A DNA stretch of 55,737 nt from an uncultured Acetatifactor sp. (GTDB taxonomy: Bacteria > Bacillota > Clostridia > Lachnospirales > Lachnospiraceae). A program made the translations under genes and the position numbers. The stretch lies in the NCBI GenBank assembly GCA_910588225.1, contig CAJUQT010000025.1, positions 1-55,737 of the forward strand. Direction: 5' to 3'. Below are positions 33,893 to 43,886 of the stretch, in pieces (the stretch's first letter is position 1; every line of letters begins with the position of its first letter). The notes under the pieces are model-generated. The model was not told where the DNA came from and searched no databases. It saw only the letters and a list, made by a program, of their open reading frames with translations.

Positions 33893-35290
33893 ATGATGAA
33901 AAAGAAAACGGCATGGATAATGAGTGTGCTTCTGATACTGGGACTGTCCGGCTGCGGTGATACAGCCGGTACGGGACCTGATGCTTCCGGAGCGACGGGG
34001 AATGAGAGTCAGACTGCCTCAGCAGGGAATGAGAATCAGAGTGCGGCAGGCACTTCGGAGAATCAAAGTTCCGCAGATACGGCAGGAAATCAGGGGGCGG
34101 AGGAAAAGGATTATAAGGATACGGAATTCCGGATCGCCTGGTGGGGCGGCGATGAACGAAATGAAAAGACAATCCAGATCATTGAGAACTTTGAGAAGCA
34201 ATATCAGAACCTGTCCATAGAAGTGGAATACGGAGCTTACGGCGATTATTTTACAAAGCTGACAACACAGGCCACAGGTGGAGAGCTTCCGGACCTTTTC
34301 ATGATGAACTACAGCGAAATTGTTACCTATGTGGAGGGCGGTCAGCTGGAACCCTTCGATCAGTGGATTGCGGATGGATATATAGATCTCTCAGAGGTAG
34401 ATGATTCCCTGTTGTCCGGGGGAATTGTAAACGGAAAAATGTATGGTATTTCCACAGGAGTGAATGCGCCGGCCAGCTTCTATGACCCGGCCGTTCTGGA
34501 GGAACTGGGACTGTCCATGAGTGTGACGCCCTCTTACGGCGAGGTATTTGAGCTGGGACAGAAGGTGTATGATCAGACAGGCAAGAAAATCTATCTGGAA
34601 ATGGCATGGGAATCCTTCGGCGTCTACCTGCGCTCCATGGGAAAAGAACTCTACAACGAAGAGGGAACGGCGTATGGCTTTGACGCAGATGATCTTGTAG
34701 ATTTTATGAGTTATGGCTATGAGTATGAGTTTGTTCAGAATCCCGTGGATTACGGCGGAGAGACCGACGCGCAGCTGAGTGACGCCAATGACTGCTGGAT
34801 GGTGATCAATGGCTACTGGACGAATAATCTGGGAAAATTTGAGTCGGCCGGTGGGAAAGAGCTGGCACTTTGCGGCTTCCCCTGCGCGGATAATGCTGAG
34901 ACAAGCGGTGCTTTCCTGAAACCCAGCATGCTTTGGTCTGTCTCTCCCTTTTCAGAGAATAAGGAACTGGCTATGGCGTTTATAGATTATTTTACAAACG
35001 ATCCATATGTGTACGATGTATGCGGCATTGACCGGGGAGTTCCTGTCAGTGCGCCTATCCGGGAGAGCATTACCGGAAAGCTGAGCAGCTCTGAGACTAC
35101 GATTTTGTCCTTTATCGACACCATGTCCGACGGTGTGGCCACAGACATATCACCCCAGGCGCCTGCCACGGCGGGAGAAGCGGGCACTTCTATCAATGAG
35201 CTATTTGAGAAGGCCAGATACGATAAGGTTACCAAAGAGGAACTGGAACAGGCCATTGAGAAAGGAAATGCTGTGCTGCAGGGGAAATAG
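33893..35290 (+). CDS. Sugar ABC transporter substrate-binding lipoprotein
   Basis: This 465-residue extracellular binding protein has a lipoprotein signal ending LILGLSGCG (lipidated Cys at about residue 21). A low-complexity tether of about 45 residues rich in Asn, Gln, Ser and Ala follows. The mature domain begins EFRIAWWGGDERNEKT, and family features such as ATGGELPDLFMMNYSEI follow. It belongs to the type that feeds CUT1 sugar importers. The upstream in-frame extension to 33836 is not needed; GGAGTG lies before the ATG at 33893. Context suggests a mannose-containing oligosaccharide as ligand, which is inference. Confidence 0.93.
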   Translation: MMKKKTAWIMSVLLILGLSGCGDTAGTGPDASGATGNESQTASAGNENQSAAGTSENQSSADTAGNQGAEEKDYKDTEFRIAWWGGDERNEKTIQIIENFEKQYQNLSIEVEYGAYGDYFTKLTTQATGGELPDLFMMNYSEIVTYVEGGQLEPFDQWIADGYIDLSEVDDSLLSGGIVNGKMYGISTGVNAPASFYDPAVLEELGLSMSVTPSYGEVFELGQKVYDQTGKKIYLEMAWESFGVYLRSMGKELYNEEGTAYGFDADDLVDFMSYGYEYEFVQNPVDYGGETDAQLSDANDCWMVINGYWTNNLGKFESAGGKELALCGFPCADNAETSGAFLKPSMLWSVSPFSENKELAMAFIDYFTNDPYVYDVCGIDRGVPVSAPIRESITGKLSSSETTILSFIDTMSDGVATDISPQAPATAGEAGTSINELFEKARYDKVTKEELEQAIEKGNAVLQGK

Positions 35291-35309
35291 AAGGAAAATG
35301 GCTTAGGAA

Positions 35310-35335
35310 AAAGGGCGGAAAAATTTCTGCCCTTT
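35310..35335 (+). terminator. Intercistronic hairpin after the binding-protein gene
   Basis: AAAGGGC (35310-35316) pairs with GCCCTTT (35329-35335), with GAAA/TTTC extending the stem inward. Such stems between the binding-protein and permease genes raise the amount of binding protein by partial termination or by mRNA protection. Confidence 0.6.
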
Positions 35336-35448
35336 CGCTCTTGTGGAGTAATTTTTCGTGGCAGTTTTGGTTCTGCCCAAGCTGCTGCAAAAGCCCGGGC
35401 CGGCCGGAAGTCTGTCCCGGGAAAGCCGGTGATATGGAGGATATTCGG

Positions 35449-36387
35449 ATGGGAAAAGAACAGATAAAACGCAGTTTAGAGCCAAATAGAACAGGGATAC
35501 ATAAAAGGGAATGGAAAAATATGCTGGCAGGCTATGCCTTTATTTCTCCTGTTATCATTGGATTATTGGTTTTCACCGCCATTCCATTTTTTTACTCGCT
35601 GTTTTTGGCCTTTACAGATTTTGACGGTTTGAATACTCCGCAATGGACGGGAGTTCGAAATTTTGTGACAATGTTTACTGATGATGATAAATTCTGGATT
35701 TCTTTAAAGGTTACTTTTCGCTTCGCAATCATACAGATACCGTTAAAACTGGGATTTGCGCTGCTGGTTGCAGTTCTGCTGTCAAAGGCGGTGGGAGGCA
35801 TCGGCGCTTATCGGATAGCATTTTACATCCCTTCTGTGCTGGGGGGAAGCGTTGCCATTGCCATGACCTGGAAAACACTCTGGGGCAAGGAGGGTGCCAT
35901 TAACAGTATATTGGGGGTGTTTGGCCTGGAGCCGGTGAACTGGCTGAAAAATCCGTCAACGGCACTGTATGTGCTGATTCTGCTGGGAGTATGGCAGTTT
36001 GGCTCCTCCATGCTGATCTTTCTGGCGGGAATCAAGGAGATTCCCCAGACCTATTATGAGGCGGCTATCATGGACGGAGCGGGGGCCTGGAAACGCTTTA
36101 CCAAAATCACATTACCCATGCTGTCCTCCTGCATTTTCTTTAATCTGGTAAACGGCATTATCGGTTCGCTTCAGGCCTTTAATTCGGCCTATCTGATCAC
36201 GGAGGGAGGGCCTATGAACTCTACCTTATATTATGGGCTGAATCTGTATACACAGGCCTTTTCCTACAGGAAATTCGGATATGCAAGTGCAATGGCATGG
36301 TTTATGCTGGTCATCATTGCCCTTCTCACGGCCCTTGTATTTCGGTCATCTTCCGGTTGGGTTTATTATCAGGACGATCAGGATTAA
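35449..36387 (+). CDS. Sugar ABC transporter permease (MalF/UgpA type)
   Basis: This 312-residue membrane protein has six hydrophobic segments. The cytoplasmic EAA loop reads EAAIMDGAGAWKRFTKITLP and would contact the ATPase. The first segment follows YAFISPVIIGLLVFTAIPFF. Two ATGs compete: 35434 and 35449. GGAGG lies eight bases before 35449, which is preferred. It forms a heterodimer with the next permease. No ATPase gene is present in the window, so a shared MsmK-type ATPase is the likely partner. Confidence 0.92.
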   Translation: MGKEQIKRSLEPNRTGIHKREWKNMLAGYAFISPVIIGLLVFTAIPFFYSLFLAFTDFDGLNTPQWTGVRNFVTMFTDDDKFWISLKVTFRFAIIQIPLKLGFALLVAVLLSKAVGGIGAYRIAFYIPSVLGGSVAIAMTWKTLWGKEGAINSILGVFGLEPVNWLKNPSTALYVLILLGVWQFGSSMLIFLAGIKEIPQTYYEAAIMDGAGAWKRFTKITLPMLSSCIFFNLVNGIIGSLQAFNSAYLITEGGPMNSTLYYGLNLYTQAFSYRKFGYASAMAWFMLVIIALLTALVFRSSSGWVYYQDDQD

Positions 36388-36413
36388 GAAAAAGCAGAAA
36401 GGAAATTTCGTAT

Positions 36414-37253
36414 ATGAAAAAGAAAAAGAGAATACTGACGATTCTTTATCACACGGGAATGATTCTCGGCAGCTTTGTCATGATTTACCCGCTGCTCTGG
36501 CTGCTCGGTTCTTCTCTGAAAACAAATGCGGAGTATTATGCTTCTCCTTACAGCCTGATTCCACAATCCTGGGCATTTTCCAACTATGCCCAGGGATGGA
36601 AAGGGGTGGGACGGCTTACCTTTACGGCATTTTTTAAAAATTCTTTTCTAATCAGCATTTGCTCTACCATCGGTATCGTGGTGTCTTCCACGCTGGCGGC
36701 TTTCGGGTTTGCCAGGATAAAATTTCGTACGAGGAAATTCTGGTTTGTCCTGATGATACTGACCATGTGCCTGCCTTCGCAGGTACTGATGATTCCTCAG
36801 TACAGCCTGTACAATAAGCTGGGATGGGTGGGGACTTATCTGCCGATTATTGTTCCCTGCTTTACGGGAAGCGCATTTTACGTCTTTATGCTGATGCAGT
36901 TCATGAAAAATATTCCCAGAGAAATGGATGAGGCCGCAATTGTGGATGGCTGTAATCGGCCGGCATTGTTTTACAGGATTATGCTTCCTCTGATAAAGCC
37001 AGCCATGGCAACTGTTGCAGTACTGGCATTTATGGGCTCCTGGTCCGACTTTATGGGCGCATTATTGTATCTGAACAAACCGGCCATGTATCCGGTTTCT
37101 TACGCCATTAAACTGTTTGGCGATGAGAACGGTACCAATTACGGGCCAATGTTTGCCATGTCCTTCTGCTCCCTGATACCGGTGCTGGTTCTGTTTTTTG
37201 TATTTCAGAAGAGCCTGGTGGAGGGAATCAGCACCACAGGGGTGAAGGGATAG
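36414..37253 (+). CDS. Sugar ABC transporter permease (MalG/UgpE type)
   Basis: This 279-residue membrane protein has six helices. It has the EAA-loop motif DEAAIVDGCNRPALFYRIML and ends ...LVEGISTTGVKG, a characteristic carboxy-terminal end of these permeases. AAAGGAAAT precedes the ATG at 36414. The long open extension upstream runs over the first permease gene and is discarded. Spacing to the previous stop is 26 bases, so the two are co-expressed. Confidence 0.93.
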   Translation: MKKKKRILTILYHTGMILGSFVMIYPLLWLLGSSLKTNAEYYASPYSLIPQSWAFSNYAQGWKGVGRLTFTAFFKNSFLISICSTIGIVVSSTLAAFGFARIKFRTRKFWFVLMILTMCLPSQVLMIPQYSLYNKLGWVGTYLPIIVPCFTGSAFYVFMLMQFMKNIPREMDEAAIVDGCNRPALFYRIMLPLIKPAMATVAVLAFMGSWSDFMGALLYLNKPAMYPVSYAIKLFGDENGTNYGPMFAMSFCSLIPVLVLFFVFQKSLVEGISTTGVKG

Positions 37254-37352
37254 ATCAATATCCTGTGAGACCATATGGGAAATGTGGAGAATCAGGTTGG
37301 AGATATCTGTTCGGAAATAAGATAGCTGGTGAGAGTAAAGGGAGATTGGAAA

Positions 37353-38540
37353 ATGCGGAAGACAACCATATTATTGGTAGGAATCGGAGGCTTCGGTCAG
37401 TTCTATATCAGAGAACTGCTATACAGTGCCAGAGCGAAAGTGTTTCAGGTCGCAGGGGCTGTGGACCCGTATGCAGGTACGGGAGAGACAGCCCGGGAAC
37501 TTCGTGACAGAGGAATTCCGATTTTCCATACATTAGAGGAATTCTACCGGACACACAGGGCAGAGCTGGCAATCCTTGTGACTCCTGTCTACCTGCATGC
37601 CCAACAGGCCAGATATTGTATGGAACAGGGCAGTGATGTTCTGTGCGAGAAACTCATCTGCGCTTGTCCGGAGGATGCCCGGATTATGATAGAAGCCAGG
37701 AATCGTACCGGCCGCAAGCTGGCAATAGGCTTTCAATGGTCCTTCGATGAAGCTGTTCTGAGGTTAAAACAGGATATTCTGGAAGGCCGGTATGGCAGGA
37801 TTCGCAGGATGCGTACCATTGTCTGCTTTCCCCGGGGACTGGAATACTATCGCCGGAGTACCGGTTGGGCGGGGAAGAGAAGGCTGGATACCGGAGAGTG
37901 GATTCTGGACAGTGTGGCTTCCAACGCAGCGGCCCATTATCTGCATAACATGCTGTTCCTATGCGGCGGTCAGATTGTGCAGAGTGCGGAGCCGCAGAAA
38001 ATAGAAGCCGAGGTGTACCGCGCCAATCCCATCGATATGTTTGACACCTGTGCACTGCGGGTTGATACGGCGGAGGGCGCAGAGCTGCTGTTCTATGCAA
38101 CGCATGCGGTTTCCCAGGTACAGGCCAGAGATCCTGAATTTGTTCTGGAAGGGGAAAAGGGGACAGTGATTTTGGAATATGAGGAGGGGCAGGGCGCCAT
38201 GAGGGGATGCCTTACCGACGGTAAAATCATAAATTATGGAATGCCCGGGAGGGACGGAATGGGGAAGCTTTATTGTATGGAGCGGGCCATACGGAAGGAA
38301 GAACCGCTATCCTGCGTGGCAGAGACAACATTGCCTCATTTGAAATGTATCTGGGGTTTGAATGAAAGCTTTCCGGAGACTTCCCGTTTTCCGGAAGGGT
38401 ATATCGACTATGACGAAGAGGCAGTTCAATACACTTGTAAGGGGCTGGGAGAAGCTTTGGATCATTGCTGGCGGAATGGTAGTTTGCCTTATGAGGAGAA
38501 GATCGCCTGGGCCCGGAAGTCCCATGAGATATTATTTTGA
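37353..38540 (+). CDS. Gfo/Idh/MocA family oxidoreductase
   Basis: This 395-residue NAD(P)-dependent enzyme has the Rossmann motif VGIGGFGQF near residue 9 and a C-terminal substrate domain. The family motif that normally reads EKP is LCEKLICA here, so the Lys remains but the following Pro is replaced. The closest relatives act on sugars, and the location after the transporter suggests it processes the imported glycoside. GGGAGATTGG lies before the ATG at 37353; the GTG at 37329 is less favoured. Confidence 0.85.
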   Translation: MRKTTILLVGIGGFGQFYIRELLYSARAKVFQVAGAVDPYAGTGETARELRDRGIPIFHTLEEFYRTHRAELAILVTPVYLHAQQARYCMEQGSDVLCEKLICACPEDARIMIEARNRTGRKLAIGFQWSFDEAVLRLKQDILEGRYGRIRRMRTIVCFPRGLEYYRRSTGWAGKRRLDTGEWILDSVASNAAAHYLHNMLFLCGGQIVQSAEPQKIEAEVYRANPIDMFDTCALRVDTAEGAELLFYATHAVSQVQARDPEFVLEGEKGTVILEYEEGQGAMRGCLTDGKIINYGMPGRDGMGKLYCMERAIRKEEPLSCVAETTLPHLKCIWGLNESFPETSRFPEGYIDYDEEAVQYTCKGLGEALDHCWRNGSLPYEEKIAWARKSHEILF

Positions 38541-38701
38541 GCCGGCGCTTGACGAAATTTATAAGCCAAGATTGACGGTGATGGAGGAACGATGTTATAT
38601 TTGTTTTGTGGCAGATACCAGGCCTGCGGACCCTGTCCCATGCAGTAGATATGGATGGAGCTGTGCGCCGTGATAAATAGAAAGACACAGGTGAAAAAAG
38701 C

Positions 38702-40039
38702 ATGAAGCATGAGAGATTTACATACAAAAGCCTGGACGAAATCAAAGCCAAGGCAGAGGAACTGCAGATTCATCTTCCCTTTGGGTCGGACACCCATGTG
38801 CTGAGAGAAAGAGTCTCCTTCGGAAATGTCACACTGGAGAACCGCATGGGCATTGCCCCGATGGAGGGCGCGGACGGACTGCCGGACGGTTCTCCGTCTG
38901 AACTGACGCTGCGGAGGTATGTGCGGGAGGCGGAAGGAGCCTGCGGCATGATCTGGTTCGAGGCCATTTCCATTGTGCCGGAGGGCCGCTCCGGCGCCCA
39001 TCAGCTGATGCTGACCCGGGACAATCTTGAGAATTATAAAAGGTTCACATCTGCCATCAGGGAAGCCGGAATCAGAGCTAACGGTTTTGCACCCTACCTG
39101 GTCATGCAGGCCAATCACAGCGGCCGCTATTCCAACCCGGAGGGACGGCCGGCACCTTTGATTGCCTACAGACATCCGGAGTATGAGAAGCTGCGCCCGG
39201 CGGACGATAGCTGCATTGTCTCCGACGATTATCTGAAAGGTCTGGAGGAAAAATTCGGGGAGGCGGCGCTGCTGGCAAAGGAGGCCGGCTTTGACGCTGT
39301 GGATGTGAAAGCCTGTCATGGCTATCTTCTGATGGAGCTTTTGTCCGCTTATCATCGGCCCGGCCTGTACGGAGGAAGCTTCGAGAATCGGACCCGGCTT
39401 CTGAGAAACGGCATAAGTGCCGCAAAGGTCCACGAGAACAATGATTTCCTGGTGACAGCCAGAATCGGGATCTATGACGGATTTGCCTGGCCCTATGGCT
39501 TCGGCGTGAAAGAAGGGGCGGGAGATGAGCCGGATATGGAGGAGCCCATCCGGCTGATTCGGCTGCTTCACGAAGAGTACGGTCTGCCTATGGTGAATCT
39601 GACCATGGGAAATCCCTATGTCAGCACCCATGTGACGAGACCCTTTGACGGGGGGAAATATATTCCACAGGAGCATCCGCTGTATGGCGTGGCCAGAATC
39701 ATTCAGGGCATAGGAGAAGTGAAAAAGGCGGTGCCGGGGATGTTTATCTCTGCCTCCGGTCCCTCCTACTTGCGTCAGTACTCTGATTTGTATGCGGCGG
39801 GGGCCGTGGAGGAGGGACTGTGCGACAACATGCTGTTCGGTCGTATGTCCTTCGCCAATCCGGCGTTTCCCAGGCAGATTCTGGAGGCGGGCCGGATGGA
39901 TGCCGGCAAGACATGCGTGGCCTGCGGAAAATGCGGCGACCTGATCCGGGCGGGGAAACCTACCGGCTGTATCGTGCGAGACGGGGAAGTCTACCTGCAA
40001 TATTACAGGGAATATCAGAAGGAAACTGCCGGCGGCTGA
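38702..40039 (+). CDS. Old-yellow-enzyme-type NADH:flavin oxidoreductase
   Basis: This 445-residue FMN TIM barrel shows LENRMGIAPMEGADG, then VMQANHSGRYSNP (substrate-site His-Ser with Gly-Arg), VDVKACHGYLLMELLSAYHR and NRTRLLRNGI. The C-terminus carries TCVACGKCGDLIRAGKPTGC, a cysteine-rich segment resembling the iron-sulfur site of 2,4-dienoyl-CoA-reductase-like enzymes. However, it lacks the additional FAD/NAD domain of that family. It would reduce an activated C=C bond, perhaps of an aglycone or oxidised sugar. The next flavoprotein gene, 53 bases on, may have been its electron partner. Confidence 0.88.
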   Translation: MKHERFTYKSLDEIKAKAEELQIHLPFGSDTHVLRERVSFGNVTLENRMGIAPMEGADGLPDGSPSELTLRRYVREAEGACGMIWFEAISIVPEGRSGAHQLMLTRDNLENYKRFTSAIREAGIRANGFAPYLVMQANHSGRYSNPEGRPAPLIAYRHPEYEKLRPADDSCIVSDDYLKGLEEKFGEAALLAKEAGFDAVDVKACHGYLLMELLSAYHRPGLYGGSFENRTRLLRNGISAAKVHENNDFLVTARIGIYDGFAWPYGFGVKEGAGDEPDMEEPIRLIRLLHEEYGLPMVNLTMGNPYVSTHVTRPFDGGKYIPQEHPLYGVARIIQGIGEVKKAVPGMFISASGPSYLRQYSDLYAAGAVEEGLCDNMLFGRMSFANPAFPRQILEAGRMDAGKTCVACGKCGDLIRAGKPTGCIVRDGEVYLQYYREYQKETAGG

Positions 40040-40092
40040 AAAATTTTGTCAAAGGCAGAATCTTTCTTGTGAGGGAAATTTGTGAGGGAAAT

Positions 40093-41628
40093 ATGGTATC
40101 CGGGAAAAATAAACGTAAAATAGTATATGAGGGAAGAAATTATTATTGGTATGTGAGAATCAATGAACATGGCCACAGGGTGCACATACTATCTGAGGAC
40201 AAAAAATTGCATTTAGAGTATCCTTTTTTAGATACGGAAGTTCCGGTTACACCGCGGGATATCAGAAATCATTTACCCAGGTGGAATGTGAGCGGCACCT
40301 ACATGCAGGCGCTGCCCCGCCTGGTTTCCGCCGACAGACAGGGGGGCGGGGAAAGGGAATTTCTGCTGGAATATTATAAGGATACGGCGCAAATGCAGTA
40401 TATGACTTTTTTAAAAGGATACCAGTGGCCCTTTGACGTGGAGAAGATTTTCGGAGGTTCTTCCGTGATTGATCTTCTGGTCTATCGGGAGACCATTTTA
40501 CGGAGGCGAAGAGTTTTTCTGGACTTTATGCATAATCCAGGCGGGGAGACAGTAGACTTTGACAGACTTCCGGCGGAAGCTCGGGACTACCTGCGCTCTG
40601 CGGGGGCATGCTTCGGTACGCCCATAGAACGGCTGGAGTGTATGAATGAACCTGCGGTACAGTTTTACCGGGAACATGGGGTGGACCTGGGAAAGGAAAT
40701 GCTGGAAATTGCCGTCTGTGTCCAGCACAATAACGGAGGCCTTTCCACAGATTCCAACTGGCAGACCAATATTCGGGGGATTTTCGCGGTGGGGGAAGTG
40801 TGCGGAAGCCACGGCGTGACCCGGCCGGGAGGCAGTGCGTTAAACGCAGGACAGGTGGGAGCGCTTCGGGCCGCGGAGTATATTGCCCGGACAGGGAATG
40901 CCTCAGGGAAAGAGGTGGCCGGGCAGGAAGCGATAGCAATTCAGGAAGAGAGGACCCGGGAATTGGGCCGGGAGGCGGCGAAAGCCCATATAAGGATGCT
41001 TCTGCCGGGAGATACCGAATGGGAATGGGAAGGGAAGCAGAGAGGGGCAGACCAGAAAGAACTTCTCCCGGAAGGAAACTGGAAATGGAATAAGCAGGAT
41101 ACGCTTTGTCCGGAAAAAGAACGAAAATGGAGAGTGGAGGAACTGTGGGAGAAGGCCGCGGAGCGCATGAGCAGAGCGGGAGGCATGGTCCGGAAGGAGG
41201 CCGACCTGCGGCAGGCACTTTCGGAGGTAAAGGAGGATCTGAAACACTTTGGAAGAGATCTTTTTATCTCCAATCCGGCACAGGCCGCCCGGTTTTATCA
41301 TTTGTATGATATGCTGATATCACAGCAGGTGTATCTGACTGCTATGCTGGATTATGTGCTGCAGAGGGGCGGAAGCAGAGGCTCGGCCCTGTATACCTGC
41401 CCGGATGGGGAAAAGCCAGGGGAAGGACTGCCGGATTTATTTCGCTGCAGACCGGACAGAAGAGCGTTGGGCGGTATGGTTCAGGAAATCGGGTTGTGGC
41501 GGCAGAAAGATGCTGTGAATTCTTTTACATGTCAGACAAGCTGGAGAAAAGTGCGTCCCATACCGAATCCGGATTCCTTCTTTGAGACACAATGGAAGGT
41601 TTATCGGGAGAGATGGAATTACTTATGA
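40093..41628 (+). pseudogene. Chimeric flavoprotein: small-ORF head joined to the C-terminal half of a fumarate-reductase-like FAD protein
   Basis: The 511-residue frame has two unrelated parts. Residues 1-61 begin MVSGKNKRKIVYEGRNYYWY and recall small Lachnospiraceae proteins with IVxxGxxYYWYV...SEDKK. From residue 62 (PRWNVSGTYMQALPRLVS) onwards it matches the back half of FAD-dependent fumarate-reductase-like proteins, including CVQHNNGGLSTDSNWQTNIR and GGSALNAGQVGALRAAEYIA. The N-terminal GxGxxG FAD-binding region, about 200 residues, is missing. The head is visibly more AT-rich than the tail, with the change near 40275. Without the FAD Rossmann fold it can hardly be an active oxidoreductase. 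GAGGGAAAT precedes the ATG. Confidence 0.7.
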
Positions 41629-41684
41629 CGGCTTGCGCATTTACAGACAGGATTCATTCTCTCAGCCCTGATGGAATCCAGCTA

Positions 41685-41713
41685 TTGACAATCCGCAGTG
41701 AGAGTGCTATGAT
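41685..41713 (+). promoter_or_regulatory. Promoter of the thrS T-box transcript
   Basis: TTGACA (41685-41690) and TATGAT (41708-41713) are spaced by 17 bases, immediately before the T-box leader. Confidence 0.8.
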
Positions 41714-41985
41714 GTGGAATAAGTTAACATGAGAAAAGCGATGACGGAAACGAGTAGCATAGAGATCGCAGACAGAGAGAGCATCGAACGGTGGAAGATG
41801 CTTATGTGGATTGTATGTGAAAACCATTCCCCAGCTGCAATGCTGAAAGCAGATGTAAGCATTGCCGTACACCTGCGTTAAAGGTTAGGGTTTGATAGAA
41901 CCTGAAGTGAAAAATTGAGGTGGAACCGTGCGACAGGCACCCTCAAAGGTACATGGTAAGTATCTTTGAGAGTGCTTTTTTCATG
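41714..41985 (+). promoter_or_regulatory. T-box riboswitch, threonine-type
   Basis: The leader has the conserved T-box block ATTGAGGTGGAACCGTGCG (about 41914-41932). A terminator stem GCAC(C)CTCAAAG.TAC with GTA.CTTTGAG.GTGC (41937-41975) and a run of T follows. GAAACCATTCC holds ACC at 41822-41824, a threonine codon in the position expected for the specifier. Uncharged tRNA-Thr should bind and prevent termination. It controls the following thrS. Confidence 0.92.
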
Positions 41986-42021
41986 TTAATCAATAATTTT
42001 ATTAGGAAAGGAAGAGGTAAA

Positions 42022-43773
42022 ATGAAGATTACAATGAAGGATGGTTCCATGAGAGAGGCCGGTTTCCAGGAGGAAGCGGGGAGAAATGCATTCAGGCACA
42101 CCACGGCACATATTCTGGCCCAGGCAGTGAAGAGGCTGTATCCGGATACCAGGTGTGCCGTCGGCCCGTCGATTGCAGACGGTTTTTACTATGATTTTGA
42201 CTTCAGTTTCCGTTTTTCGGAAGAAAACTTTGCCGAAGTGGAGGCGGAGATGAGGAAAATCGTGAGAGAAAATCTCCAGCTGAAACACTTTACCGCAGAC
42301 CGCGAAAAGGCGCTGGAGATTCTGGAAGAAAGAAACGAGCCCTATAAAATCGAAATGCTTAAGGAGATGCCGGAAGATGAGGAAATCAGCTTCTTCAGAC
42401 AGGGAGAATATCTGGAGATGTGCGCCGGACCGCATGTGGCATACACCAGCGCTGTGAAAGCGTTTAAGCTGCTGTCGGTGGCAGGGGCCTACTGGCGCGG
42501 CGATGAGAAGAACAAGATGCTTACCAGGATTTACGGCACATCCTTTCCGGAGAAAGGGATGCTGGAGGAATATCTGAACCGTCTGGAGGAGGCCAGGAAG
42601 AGAGACCACAGAAAGCTGGGAAAGGAACTGGGGCTATTTACATTGCTCGAGGAAGGACCGGGCTTCCCCTTTTTCCTTCCCAAGGGGCTCATTCTGAAAA
42701 ATCTGCTCATCGACTATTGGAGAAAACTGCACACCAGAGAAGGCTATGTGGAAATATCCACACCCATTATGCTGAACCGCCGGCTCTGGGAGACCTCCGG
42801 ACACTGGGAACATTACAGGGATAAGATGTATACAACTGTGATTGACGGGGCGGATTTTGCCGTAAAGCCCATGAGCTGTCCGGGCGGAATGCTGGTCTAT
42901 AAGATGGAACCCCGTTCTTATCGTGATTTTCCCATGCGGATCAGTGAGCTGGGTCTGATTCACAGAAATGAGAAGTCTGGTACACTGCATGGCCTGATGC
43001 GGGTCCGCTGCTGTACCCAGGACGATGCTCACATTTTCATGATGCCGGAGCAGATACCGGACGAGATTAAAGGGGTGGTCCGTCTGATTGATGAGGTGTA
43101 TTCTGATTTTGGATTCAAGTATCATGTGGAGTTATCTACAAGGCCGGAGAATGCCATCGGAAGCGACGAAGACTGGGAAATGGCCACAAACGGTCTGAAA
43201 AATGCACTGGAGGATCTGAAACTGCCCTATGCGGTAAATGAGGGAGACGGCGCATTTTATGGCCCGAAGATTGATTTTCATCTGGAGGATTCCATCGGAA
43301 GGACATGGCAATGCGGGACAATCCAGCTGGACTTTCAGCTGCCTCAGCGGTTCGAGGCAGAGTATATCGGGGAAGACGGCAGGAAGCACCGTCCCGTTAT
43401 GATACACAGGGTAGTATTTGGCTCCATTGAGCGGTTCCTGGGGATTTTGATCGAACATTTCGCAGGGAAATTTCCGCTGTGGCTTTCCCCGGTGCAGGTG
43501 AAAATATTACCTGTCTCGGATAAATCCCTTGACTATGCAAAAGAAATAGAAGGAATATTGCAAAGCGAAGGACTGCGCTGTGAAGTGGACGAAAGAACTG
43601 AAAAAATCGGATATAAAATCAGAGCCGCTCAGCTGGAAAAGATTCCTTACATGCTGATCCTAGGCGAGAAGGAAGTGCAGGCCGGCAGCGTCTCCGTCCG
43701 TGAGAGAGAGTCGGGAGATCTGGGAAGCATGACGGTAGAGGAACTGCTGGACATTCTTCGTGGGAAAATGTAG
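42022..43773 (+). CDS. thrS: Threonyl-tRNA synthetase lacking the N-terminal TGS domain
   Basis: This 583-residue class II synthetase goes directly from the start into the editing domain, FRHTTAHILAQAVKRLYPD (H26, H30) and MCAGPHV. The usual TGS domain of about 60 residues is absent. The catalytic core has KPMSCPGGM (zinc Cys), LGLIHRNEKSG, TLHGLMRVR and TQDDAHIFMMPEQ, ARPE-type and FGSIERFLG motifs, and an anticodon-binding domain ends the protein. Between MRVR and TQDDAH the family normally has Gly-Phe; here it is Cys-Cys. GGAAGAGG precedes the ATG. The open frame upstream to 41920 is T-box leader. Confidence 0.95.
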   Translation: MKITMKDGSMREAGFQEEAGRNAFRHTTAHILAQAVKRLYPDTRCAVGPSIADGFYYDFDFSFRFSEENFAEVEAEMRKIVRENLQLKHFTADREKALEILEERNEPYKIEMLKEMPEDEEISFFRQGEYLEMCAGPHVAYTSAVKAFKLLSVAGAYWRGDEKNKMLTRIYGTSFPEKGMLEEYLNRLEEARKRDHRKLGKELGLFTLLEEGPGFPFFLPKGLILKNLLIDYWRKLHTREGYVEISTPIMLNRRLWETSGHWEHYRDKMYTTVIDGADFAVKPMSCPGGMLVYKMEPRSYRDFPMRISELGLIHRNEKSGTLHGLMRVRCCTQDDAHIFMMPEQIPDEIKGVVRLIDEVYSDFGFKYHVELSTRPENAIGSDEDWEMATNGLKNALEDLKLPYAVNEGDGAFYGPKIDFHLEDSIGRTWQCGTIQLDFQLPQRFEAEYIGEDGRKHRPVMIHRVVFGSIERFLGILIEHFAGKFPLWLSPVQVKILPVSDKSLDYAKEIEGILQSEGLRCEVDERTEKIGYKIRAAQLEKIPYMLILGEKEVQAGSVSVRERESGDLGSMTVEELLDILRGKM

Positions 43774-43886
43774 GTGATTTGTGATGCCGCTCTTGCGTAA
43801 ACGGGGCGAAATGCTTATAATGAAAACGTCGGACGAAGAGAATTCTGTGGTGATAAAAGTAGTGACATCCGACGGAAGGAGAGCAG

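Noticed and set aside
39820..40092. Upstream extension of the chimeric flavoprotein frame
   Set aside because: It overlaps the old-yellow-enzyme gene in another frame; the ATG at 40093 has a ribosome binding site.
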